Below are positions 36,180 to 46,212 of a DNA stretch of 64,000 nucleotides, in pieces. Every line of letters starts with the position of its first letter. The stretch's first letter is position 1. Made by a program: the position numbers and the translations under genes. Source of the DNA: Artocarpus heterophyllus (taxonomy: Eukaryota; Streptophyta; Magnoliopsida; Rosales; Moraceae). Under the pieces are notes generated by a model. The model saw only the letters and a list, made by a program, of their open reading frames with translations, made no database searches and was not told the origin of the DNA. Where the stretch lies: assembly GCA_025403435.1 (NCBI GenBank), contig CM046331.1, forward strand, positions 32,335,893 through 32,399,892. Reading direction: 5' to 3'.

Positions 36180-38615
36180 TCGACATTTTCTTTCAAGTGT
36201 TTGGATAAGCCATCAAAACTTTCAAGCAGGGATGTAAAGCTTAACAACTTGCTGTTTTCTGTTGGCATACATTGAACTTTTTGATCAAGAACGAGAAGAT
36301 TAGGACTTTTTTTGAGGATCATGTTTCTTATGCCACTAACAAGATTAGCCCCTGTTGTCTTATCTGGTTGCTACCCTTTGATATTCAGGACCATGGAATC
36401 TTCCGAGACGGTACCAAGGATATAAGCGAAACACAGCATGAGCAGTACATGAGGACTTTGTCACAAGATCTTAACCGACAAGGTGCTGTTGTTCTTGAAG
36501 GGAGAACTGTAGGTAAGACTTTTTATCAACCCAATAGTGTTTTGTAAACCTACAAATGCCATATCTTGCGCATTTCTGGCAGATTTCTTCTTTTAAGTGG
36601 AGGTTTTATAGAGAAGATAACCAATGCCAATTGTTAACCTGCCAAGACTCATTGTTAGTTTACGCTAGATAATAAATGCCATATCTTGACTGCAGATGTG
36701 GACTTGGAAGATCCACAAACTGTAGCCGAAGCACTTGTACAGTCAAGGAAAGGTTAGTATTGTTTATTCATTAATTCAGATGCTATGCCCCTTCTCTCAA
36801 GTTTTTTCCTCGATAACGTCTCCTTATTCTAGTATATTTTTCCACTGGCTTTGCAGAGCTAGATGGGGACAAAAGACAGGAGAGAGTTGATAGGATTTAT
36901 CGGATGACTGAGATAGAGGATCTTCGAGAATCCCGAGATCATGCTTTTGCACAGCTCTGTATCAAGGTTTGCATAACCCTCATTATTATAGTCACATCTT
37001 TCATATGTACATGTAATTCATGTCATTCCTTTGAAACCAGGATCCCCGCGACTACTTCAATGCACAACAAGTTAATGCACTTAAAACCTTGGGTGACACA
37101 CGAAATAAAACGGAACAAACAAAGTGCAACCTCAGCATTGATGAAGCATATTGCTCTTTGAGAGATTCCATATCGAAAATCAAGACTATGGGCTTGAGTG
37201 ACCCCATAGTCAAACCCGAAGTTGCAGTTTCGGTAATGAACTCCGTCTTGATGATCATTCAAACTAGGACGTGCAATGAAACACAAAGCCGCACAGAGGC
37301 GTGCATATGTATTTGTGTGTATAACCGTACATATTCATCCCGGCTGGAAAATTTATAGCTTCTCATCTTTATGGTGCAGGTTCTAAATGGATTGACCCAG
37401 AATATATCCAGCTCCAAGTTCCAACTGGGGAAGAATCCTCAGGAGAGTATTCTGGACAGTTTGCCAAACACAACAAAACATGAACTTCTGCACGTGCGTT
37501 GAGATCGGTTTTTCTTTTTTCTCTTTTTCGTCTATGTTTTGGCTACTTTTTGTCATGTTATAACAGAGAACCGTTTTTATTTTTGCCAGCATTGGATGTC
37601 CATACAGGAATTGCTGAGACATTTCTGGTCTTCATATCCAATTACAACAACATCTCTTCACACAAAGGTGAGTTCTTAGCTTTGTTGATCCAAATGTTCT
37701 TTTTTTAGTGTTTATTTTCATGTTTATGGAATTCATATAGTCGATGACGTGCAGGTGACCAGATTAAAGGATGCAATGTCACAGATATATCGGCAGCTAG
37801 AGGTATTTCTTTAGCACCAAATAACAGTTAATTGTATTGTGATTTTTTTGAGCAAAAACAAAAAAAAAAAAAAAAAAGAGTTCTATTATTAACACCTTAT
37901 GTTATGTGCAATGTTTCTACTGGTGATATGCATTTTGGTCGTTCATATAGGAAATAAAGGAATCCATGCAGTCCGACTTTCGGCATCAGGTTTCCCTTCT
38001 AGTTCGCCCGATGCATCAGGTGAACGATCCCTCTTCCATTTTCAGCTTAACTACCTAATCCAGTGCCTTGTGTATGAACTATTAAGGAATAATCACTTCA
38101 ATGTACCGATTTCTTTTCTTCTTCTTATTTGTCAAAAAATTTGCAAAAATTCTGTAATTTTCTCTGGTTTTCAAGCAAAATGTCATGTTCAACGTTGTAC
38201 GAAATTACAAAAGTAACCCCCTTCGGTTGGTAATCTATTAAAAACTCTAACCCTCGTTGGAATTTAAAGACAGGGATTGCTTGCAAATAAGGTTATAAAT
38301 CATTGTAAAGAACAGGATTGGTCAAAGTAGAGTTAACATGTTACCTAATTTTATGACATTTAAGTCACTTAAAAGGTCTTAGAGATGGGTTTTGAACGCA
38401 TGGACAATTTGAGGGGATTTTGTAATTCTCAATGGTTCATTATCAATTATACTGGAACTAAGGGATAAATTGTGATTTTCCGCAAAACTTTTGGGTCGAG
38501 GAATAATCAAACGACCATTTTGGTGCAGGCTTTGGATGCTGCTTTTCAACATTATGATGCAGACCAACAGAAGAGATCATCAAGAGTTGGAGAGCCACCA
38601 AATGGATATGTGTAG
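32765..38615 (+). CDS. TFB1: TFIIH core subunit p62 (TFB1/GTF2H1)
   Basis: A structural subunit of TFIIH in transcription initiation and nucleotide excision repair. Twenty exons, 607 aa: 32765-32845, 33287-33365, 33483-33544, 33650-33713, 33861-34023, 34247-34322, 34450-34545, 34749-34793, 34930-34986, 35130-35285, 35410-35475, 36389-36512, 36696-36752, 36857-36966, 37041-37232, 37380-37493, 37590-37667, 37755-37802, 37951-38019 and 38529-38615. Every junction is GT-AG and in frame. An N-terminal PH-like domain (KYKTSVKDPGTPGVLKM; SYIFEFQSFADLHVCREFVG) is followed by two BSD domains (LHKQFVIGGVLTESEFWATR; FLNLVPRKMTEKDFWTKYF) and a helical C-terminus (DHWM-like HHWMSIQELLRHFWSSYP). Start: the first ATG, MASGEVIKRAKYK. 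A LINE fragment lies in the 0.9-kb intron 11. No coding damage. Confidence 0.93.
35765..36177 (+). mobile_element. 5'-truncated LINE 3' end in TFB1 intron 11
   Basis: From 35772 the sequence translates as WMERNARIFEGQ and then, after a frameshift, as EKAKLSASLWAPTDKAF and FSLLVLNWKDD, which is the familiar C-terminal end of plant L1-type LINE polyproteins. A non-coding tail follows, ending in A14 and a (TA)n run (36131-36177), the expected LINE 3' tail. It lies in the sense direction of the host gene. The left edge and a target duplication could not be fixed. Confidence 0.75.
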
Positions 38616-39923
38616 GATAATTAGGTTCTACGGTTGTATTGCCGATATCAAACCAATTTTGATGTGAGTTGCTAATGCAATAATAAGATAGATGGGTTTT
38701 CCATTCTTGCCCCCATCGGCAGAAAGAACGAGACAGTCATTCTTCATCATCCGGGTGCAAGCCTACTTCATCATGCAAGGCACACGGTGGCTACAGGCGC
38801 GACTCCCTATTGTAAAAACTGTGCTTTCTTGTTCCACCTTGGAGTTGACCCCAAGGTCTCATTTTTAGAGTGAAAGAAGTAAGGAAGCATTATTAATTAC
38901 ATCTTGGTTTGGTGTACTTTCTGCCCTTTTTTTTAACCAACTCATAAAAGCATTTTGGACCACCAGAGATAAGTTGAACCGTAAGACAGTCAAACTATAT
39001 TCGCGTAGCAGATTAACCGTGCGTTTGACACACTAATTTAAACTTATCAATTTGAACTGTCCATAATGTAGACCTTTTATATGTTACAACAGAATTTGAA
39101 CTTTTTAGCTCAGATTAAACTTATTTGTCTAACACCTAAAAAAATTGTGCTTTATTCCATCCATATCCGTATTGCTTAGATAAGAATCGTATTGAAATTA
39201 AAGACATGCGAAATTAGTAGAACCTAATAATGGTCCAGATTTAAAATTACGCCATGCAACTCTAGCTTTTAGACTCGTTAAGTGGTTTGAGTTTGGAAGT
39301 CTTTCGGTCATGATCTGAATCTCAATAATGGTACATGCTAGCTTCTGAAAGTACAGAATATCCTTTTGTTCGTACAACGTAAAACATAACAGAAAAGAAA
39401 CAAAAGTTTGGCAAAACTTATTCAGCAAGCATTTGCTGCAGAAATTTAGCAATTAAAATTCAAACTAAATCAAATAATCATAAACGCTCACCAACGGTCC
39501 TATACTTTCAAGTTAAAAAATATAATTACGATTTTGTCCCCTAAATTATCTTACGTGAAACAAAAGTTTGATGATAAGCATCATCCCCCCTTATGATTAT
39601 TATTTTTTTCCAAAGAACCATGATCAATAAATTGAATAAGCACTCCCATAATTCATCCAAAAAAAAAAACCATCATTATAATAGATCCAAAATCTATAAT
39701 CCAACTGTACACAAAACATCAGCCAAAATAATCCATATAAAAACATTAACTGTGCAAAAAAAAAAAAATAATGAAGGAAAAAGATTGACTCGTTTAATTG
39801 TAACAATAAAATCAACATATAATTATCCAAAAAAATAACAATAACCAAAAAACTTACTAAAAAAAAAGCAAGAAAAAAGATGACATAGAATATAATGAAA
39901 AAAAAAAAAACGATGGACCATTA
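38616..39923. other. Intergenic between TFB1 and the small membrane gene
   Basis: Contains the TFB1 3' UTR (to about 38900) and AT-rich spacer. Short frames carry no recognised domain. The stretch 39560-39910 is very A-rich on the plus strand and is probably the 3' UTR of the next, minus-strand gene. Confidence 0.5.
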
Positions 39924-40130
39924 CTAGTAAGGCGGAGGAGCAGGGTAAGCAAAGAAGGCCCTCCTCGTACCACATAAAGAGCCATGGACCGTTGGATCAC
40001 AGAAATCAACGGTGTCCTTGAGCTTATGGAAGCCATTCTTGAAAACTCCGAACCCAAACAGCAAACCGATAAGGATCACCACCAGTATCAAGCACGTGCA
40101 CAGCATGCACATCCTCCCTCCACAACACAT
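39924..40130 (-). CDS. Small Cys-rich membrane protein, function unknown
   Basis: A 68-residue protein. The N-terminus MCCGGRMCMLC is rich in Cys (possible palmitoylation sites, inferred). One hydrophobic segment follows (LILVVILIGLLFGFGVF, about 14-30), then a short soluble tail with two more Cys (DFCDP, SLCG) ending in AYPAPPPY. Similar tiny proteins with a Cys-rich start, one membrane span and a Pro-Tyr tail occur in other plants as uncharacterised proteins (from memory, not checked). The start is the only sensible ATG; a GA-rich leader lies upstream. Single exon. No function can be assigned. Confidence 0.75.
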   Translation of the reverse strand: MCCGGRMCMLCTCLILVVILIGLLFGFGVFKNGFHKLKDTVDFCDPTVHGSLCGTRRAFFAYPAPPPY

Positions 40131-41048
40131 CTTCTCTTTCTAGAAAAAACACTCAAAGTTTTAGAGAGAGAGAAAGAGATGATGCCCAAGATTGGATTTT
40201 TATTCTTGTGTTACTAATTTTCTGGGTTTATTGGGATCTGGGATTCTGAGAGGTGAATTTGTATGGGAGTTGCGAAGAATGTGGAGAGGAACGTGTTGGA
40301 TCTCTTTCTTTTTCAAGAATTGGAATTTAGAGAGAGAGAGAATGAAATCAAAAGAAACAGAATTGCTTTGACGCTATGGCTATAGGTAATGGCTCGCTCT
40401 CACAGAAAACGACCCAAAAAAAAAGCTTTTTATCCGTTTTTTGTGTTTTTTAAAATCATTTTTTTATCCGTTTTAATCTTTCAAAAGATGCTTCTTCTCA
40501 AAATTTCTACTTGTTTTTTATTATTGTTAAATGGAAATATATATTCCCCTAAGAAAATCAAAAAATATATATAAAATCAATAAAATTGAAATATATATAA
40601 ATATATGTGCGTGTTGAAATTAACAAAATTTTATAAAAAATGACATTTTAAATACTTTATATCAAGATATATTTAGAACTTAGTTACAAGATTCTTTTCC
40701 TAAAAAAGTTTTTTTTTTCCTTTTTTTTTTTGTTGGTTAGCGTGGTTTTTTCGATATGCTAAACGTTTAGGTTTATAGGAAAAGATAAAAAGAAGGGAAA
40801 TTATTAAAAGGTGAGGGAGTTTGTTGTTTTCTAAACGGCAAAGAAGGTTGGCATATTTTTTTTTATAAGAGATGATGATGACGTGGCAGGATTAGATTAC
40901 TAGAGTGGTTAACTATAATCTATTTAGACTAACCTTTTGTTTGTTCAGCTTAAAATTGACTGTTAAATACTTATGGGGTGTTGGACTAGTAGTGAAACCA
41001 TTGATGAGAATCATTGTTTTTATTATAGTATATAAAAAATTTATATTA
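40131..41048. other. Intergenic, promoter side of the small membrane gene
   Basis: The first ~250 bp is the likely leader and promoter (GAGAGA tracts at 40163 and 40330). The remainder is AT-rich spacer running into an assembly gap. No gene seen. Confidence 0.5.
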
Positions 41049-41148
41049 NNNNNNNNNNNNNNNNNNNNNNNNNNNNNNNNNNNNNNNNNNNNNNNNNNNN
41101 NNNNNNNNNNNNNNNNNNNNNNNNNNNNNNNNNNNNNNNNNNNNNNNN
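41049..41148. other. Assembly gap, 100 N
   Basis: Exactly 100 N, the conventional size for a gap of unknown length, so the true distance and content are unknown. It is followed within 150 bp by a compound microsatellite. Confidence 0.99.
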
Positions 41149-41290
41149 GAACTTAAGGAGCTCGCTGGCTAGGCACTGATATGATATTGTTCCCTAAAAT
41201 TCTGACGTCTAAGCTACGTCTTCACTTAATTAATTAAGTAATTTCAAGAAGGATATATCGGAGCTAGGTAGGTAGCTAGGGACTAGAGCA

Positions 41291-41312
41291 TGCACACACA
41301 CGCGCGCGCGCG

Positions 41313-41361
<49 letters not shown>
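41291..41361. repeat. Compound microsatellite CA-CG-CA-TA
   Basis: About 70 bp of pure alternating purine-pyrimidine DNA: (CA)n, (CG)n, (CA)n, then (TA)n. Such sequence can form Z-DNA in the CG/CA part and is prone to slippage. Confidence 0.95.
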
Positions 41362-41363
<2 letters not shown>

Positions 41364-42484
41364 CATATTGATGAGGGTTCCTGTTTTTGAATGCACTAAA
41401 CCAATAAATTAATTAGTAGGGACCATAGAAAGAAGGGCGTATATTCCTGTTGGTCTGTATTTTAAAATTAAAGCCCATTTAATAATTAAATATCAATTAC
41501 CCTAATTCATGCCTTGTGTCCCCTGAACAAAAGCATCAAAGTTGGCAAAAATAAGAGGAATTCATGCTCACATTGCCTCCTCCTTGTACAACCAAGTAAG
41601 AGATTCGCATTTGGAGTTGTAAGATCCCCTCCGCCCTCCTGCTCCTTTTCCTTCGATTTCCTGCTTGCTAGGGATCATCTCTCCTATGTTTGTCCCTCCA
41701 TATCCTTTTTTTTTAATTAATTAAGGACCACTAATCCTCATACCTGCTATATATAAATATATATATATATATGTTTTAATTAATAGCATTCCTTTATATT
41801 GATAAGCATGCATCATTTGATTAATATTAATATTGTCGTTTGGTTGATTATGAATAATATATTTAATTGAATCCCTTCAAGAAAAAGAAAAGAAAAGAGC
41901 GGCACTATATATATAATTTGTCCGAGCTAACTTAACTAACAAAGTTGATCAACATGGGTTAATTCTTGATGAAATGGTTGCAAATGATCCTCGATAGCAT
42001 CCATCTGCAAATTATTCAAATGGCTAAGCTACTTAATGCTAACATATATGTTTATGATCATCTAGTGCTCCTGAAGATGCTATAATATATATATATATAT
42101 AAAAGTATGTGTGTGTGTGTGCCTTGATTGGATTGTCTCAGCTGAAGCCACGAATCATAAGGATATATCAGAGCTTTTAGGTTTGAAAGAAAGAAAGAAA
42201 GAAAAAAAAAGAAGTCGTGTGTTAGTGCGTAAAATATATATTATATCGCAAGTGATATGTATAATAAGTGGAGTGGTGGTGACAAGTGATAAGATGGTCA
42301 CAACTCATAAGGGCATGGGAATGGGATATGGCCGGAAAACTAGGACGTTAGCTTGTTAGCCTTGGTTGGTTGGTTGGTTGGTTGGATTGCGTGTTTGAGA
42401 GTGAAGGCTACTTATGATCGTGATATAATTTTAATATTCATAATATAATTCAATGGCAATGCCAATTCACTCAAGACTGAACTG

Positions 42485-42526
<42 letters not shown>

Positions 42527-43800
42527 CGATCGATCGATGGAGCAGGGAAAGGCAGGCAGGGCTAAAAGCCTATTTAGGGTTGGTGCACGCATATGTGTCA
42601 TGGTATTTGACAGACATCCATATTATTATTCCATCTCCTTCAGACGCAACCCTTTCTTTTTCCCCATTTCACATCTCTATCTCTACTTTTATTCATTTGC
42701 GCCAAACCCCCCCCTTATTCCTTTTTATTTCTTTAATTTTCTATTATTACAACATGTAATAATTACAACGACAAGAATTCCAGCCCCTCCAATTTTCTTT
42801 TTCTTTTTCTTTTTCTTTTTTCTCAAAATCAGGAAATAAACTGGTGAAGGTACATGGGTTCCCACATTTTTAAACCCGTTGATTCCTACAGTTTTAAACC
42901 CATGAACTCACCGGAACCTGATGTTTGATAAGATATGTAAAAACCCGGTTGTAATCAGTTTTAACACCTTGAACCTCCCTCCCCTAAATTCTAAACATTT
43001 TGAATCATTTTCTATAATAAAAACCTTTTTCATTTTTATTTTTCTTCTTAAATCATAGTTTAAATTGATATTTTCAAACATTAGTTCTCTAACATGTGAT
43101 ATTGTATTTTTTGTTTAAATCTTTGCATTCCAAATAACAAGTCAAAAATACCATTTAAACCATAGAGGTTTAAAACCACAAATGATTTACTTGGTGCTCA
43201 GGTTCAAAATTGTATGGTTTAGTAACTTTATGATTTGAACTGTAGGTTTTAAATTTAATAATTTAAACAGTAGTTTTGAACTGCTGTTTGAAATGTCAAG
43301 GTTTAAAATAAAAATAAAACATCATATCAAGTTTAAAACGAGAACCAGTATTTAAAAAACTATAGCGTAAAATAGTTTTATTGTAGAAAATAGTTCTAAC
43401 CATGTGAACTTGAGAGGAGCAAAGTTTAGATTTTGATGGTTTTGACTGGTTTAAACCCATCACCGTAGTTTGAAACGGCCTCATTTATTACTCTACTAAA
43501 TATCAAATTTAAATCGCCTTCATGATTTGAACCACTCTAAACCTATGCATCAAACGCCATAAAAGTTCAAAGGCATATCAATTCAAACAACAAACCATTA
43601 TAATTTATTCACAATGGCTTTTGTTTTGCTTAATTTTGGTCTCTCAACTAACTTTGGAGAATGTTCTTCAATACTTAAGTAAGCAAAACAGATCATAATA
43701 TGGAGATTTTAAAGCTCAAAGATAGAATGAAAAAGGACAATTTTACGTTGTATTATTATTGTGGAACATAATTATTGCTCTGACGATTACTATCAAGAAG
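41362..43800. other. Intergenic, microsatellite-rich
   Basis: Contains (TA)n runs near 41755, 42088 and 42485-42525 (followed by CGATCGATCGATGG), a (TTGG)n run at 42362-42385, and T/C-rich text at 42650-42830. From 42850 to 43560 there are many GTTTAAA/TTTGAAC motifs in both orientations, suggesting a decayed MITE cluster. No protein-coding gene or known microRNA sequence was recognised. Confidence 0.5.
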
Positions 43801-44170
43801 TATACAGATCAACTTTCATTGTAAGGTTGTAGAAGGGGCGGTTACCCCTATATCGAGGGTGTAAGGGTGGAGCCCTCGAGACAAAATTTCATTAATGATA
43901 ATTTGGGGATTTAATACCCTTGCAAATTTAGTTGGCCCAAGTTTTCCTACATATGAAGGGGCATCGATTTAAAGTTATCAGATACATTAATTACAAAAAA
44001 AGTAAAAAAAATGTGTATTGTGTCATTTTTTCTTGTATACTTCTTTTTCATCATAGTGAATCTTCTATAGTGATTGAAAGTTAACGTAACTCTCACATTA
44101 CGAGTGAGCCATTATAAATCTGTGTGTTCTTGTTTATCCAATTTTCCCTTCTACGATTTTTATTTTCTCA
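43800..44170 (+). repeat. Partial LTR remnant
   Basis: The text GAGTGAGCCATTATAAATCTGTG near 44105, preceded by a GGGTGTAAGGGTGGAGCCC segment, resembles the U5 end of plant copia LTRs. No internal region, primer binding site or target duplication was found, so it would be an old fragment. Confidence 0.4.
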
Positions 44171-45056
44171 TGGTTATATAGAATTATCGTATCCACTTCT
44201 ACACATCCATTTCCTCTTATTTATAGACTATGAAATGCATGGAAATTCTGCATTAGTTCTAATCTTGATAATTTATTCTTAATGTTTGAGATTAAAAATA
44301 TAATTATTCTGTTAATCACAAGCCTTAAGCAGGACCACAGGCGCATTTTGCTGATTTTTTTTTTTTTTTAAATGGACTATAGCCGCTTTTCTTGCCTCTT
44401 TTTTTGTAGTTGGGGATAGTTATTGGTTGATGAGTAGATTATTTTGGCACCAAATATGAGATTGAGATTAGATTAGGTGTCTCAATCTCATGTCTTGTCC
44501 ACGCAGTGGTGATTAAGAATGTCTTTGTTTGCATTACTCGATGTCTTTCACTGTGTTTTGTGTAATGATTCGGAAGGAGAGGTCATTGCTGTACTGTTCA
44601 ACCGACTAAATATAAAATGCTATGCATTGTTTTTTTCCTTTTCTGTATGCTCATTTCAATATATGATTGAGTTGAAAGGAGCAAGGATGAAAGGAACAGT
44701 TACCTCTCTGCCTCTGGGGACACACGCTGCTGTCTACACCACACCACACTAGTTGATATCTCTCATCTACCTTTCCTTTCTTCATGTCACAACTTTCTAT
44801 TAAATATTCATCTCAATTCACACATTCGATCGTTTGGATTCTCCTTCTCCTATGGATGTTGTTTTCATATTTTTAATTGATCCATTTCCCTTCAAAATAG
44901 TAAAAATACTTTATAATAAACAAACAAAGAAGATGCTTTATGTCGTTGAATACATGATATGATGATACCTATATATATATAAGAACGAAAAAGGGGAAAA
45001 GAAAAGAAAAAGAATCAAGAATCATAGACAGGTGCTAAAGATTGAATAGGAATAGT
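44171..45056. other. Intergenic, no gene seen
   Basis: AT-rich, with a duplicated GAGATTGAGATTAGATTAGG / CTCAATCTCATG inverted motif at 44458-44492. No coding signal with recognisable homology. Confidence 0.5.
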
Positions 45057-45123
45057 GGGTTGGGTTGGGTTGGGTTGGGTTGGGTTGGGTTGGGTTTGGT
45101 TTGGTTTGGTTTGGTTTGTTTTG
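45057..45123 (+). repeat. (GGGTT)n then (GGTTT)n array, G-quadruplex type
   Basis: Eight GGG runs separated by TT occupy 45057-45094, followed by GG runs separated by TTT to about 45123. Four or more GGG runs with 2-base loops meet the usual definition of a stable G-quadruplex motif. It is not the plant telomere unit TTTAGGG. Confidence 0.95.
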
Positions 45124-46212
45124 GTGGCACCTGCGTCCTTGTGAGTCTGAGACTGCTCGCTTCTGCTTCTGCTTCTGCTGCTGCGTCTGCGTGTGCGTGT
45201 GGCAGAAATTAAAAGAGGGGCATGACAAAGACAAATTGGCAAGGCCAGGACAAAGAAAAGAGGAAAGAGAAAGGAAAGGAGGGAGGGTGAAAATGCTGCT
45301 TTTAATATGTAATGACTGATGAGAACGTGCTCTACAAGTTAAAGCAACCCCACCAATATCCACCCTCCACCACCAATTATATTTAGCTTCTGTATATACG
45401 CCTATATCCTTTGTCCTCTCTCTACACGAGTTTCTCAATCAAAGACTGCTGCGTCGTATTATCCCAACCCAAATGACAATCAGATAAAACAACAGAATCT
45501 CTTCTCTCTTATACCTCATCCTATGGGGAGAAAGGAGAAATAAAATCTCTTTCTTCATATGTAATTCTACAATCTATTGACCATAATAACATAAATACCT
45601 TACAGTACTCATATGAACCTCTAATTAACGGTAACCATCACCTAGTTAATTGAGGACGAGCATTGTTATTTTAACATCAACATTGTTACAATACGTATAT
45701 GGATAGCAATTTTCCATAGTGTATTGCAGTAGAAAAGAGATTTAAAAACAATAAATAAATAAATAAATCGTATATTCATTACACATATAATTAAAACCGG
45801 GAAGAAACCTTATATCATGGCTTTCAGACGCAACATTCCATCCAAAACAAGGCTATGTATGTATGATTGACATGACATACTTTTTTCTTATTCCGAGCCC
45901 ACCTAGGACAATTACAAATATCTGCCTGCTTTCTTTTTTCCTACAACTCAACTCGCCCAATCAATGCTCTTGTTTTGTTTTGTTTTGTTTTGTTTTTATT
46001 GGTTTCAGACTTTCTAACTAGTTGGCTCTTTCTTTCTCAGAAGTCTTCCCAACACACAAGGGACCATCTTCTCCGATAGATACCCAACACGCAGAAACAA
46101 CGGCACCCTAAGCGCTAATTCAATCCTCATCATGTCATTGGAACCCTAGCTAGCTACTATTTCTTCTCCAATAATTATCCTCAAGTTTTTATTATTATTA
46201 TTATTATTCTTC
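45124..46212. other. Intergenic, 3' of PEX5
   Basis: A CTG/CTT-like triplet run lies at 45157-45190 and a (TTTTG)n run at 45970-45996. The last few hundred bases should include the PEX5 3' UTR. An Arg/Ser-rich minus-strand frame at 45015-45242 is a product of the repeats, not a gene. Confidence 0.5.

Noticed and set aside
41900..42600. Candidate microRNA precursor in the repeat-rich intergenic region
   Set aside because: Looked for conserved plant miRNA sequences and hairpins by eye; none matched.
45057..45123. Interstitial telomere array
   Set aside because: The unit is GGGTT/GGTTT, not the plant telomere TTTAGGG.
45015..45438. Minus-strand frames with Arg/Ser-rich and (NPTQP)n text
   Set aside because: They are translations of the CTG-like and (GGGTT)n repeats; no start context, no family.
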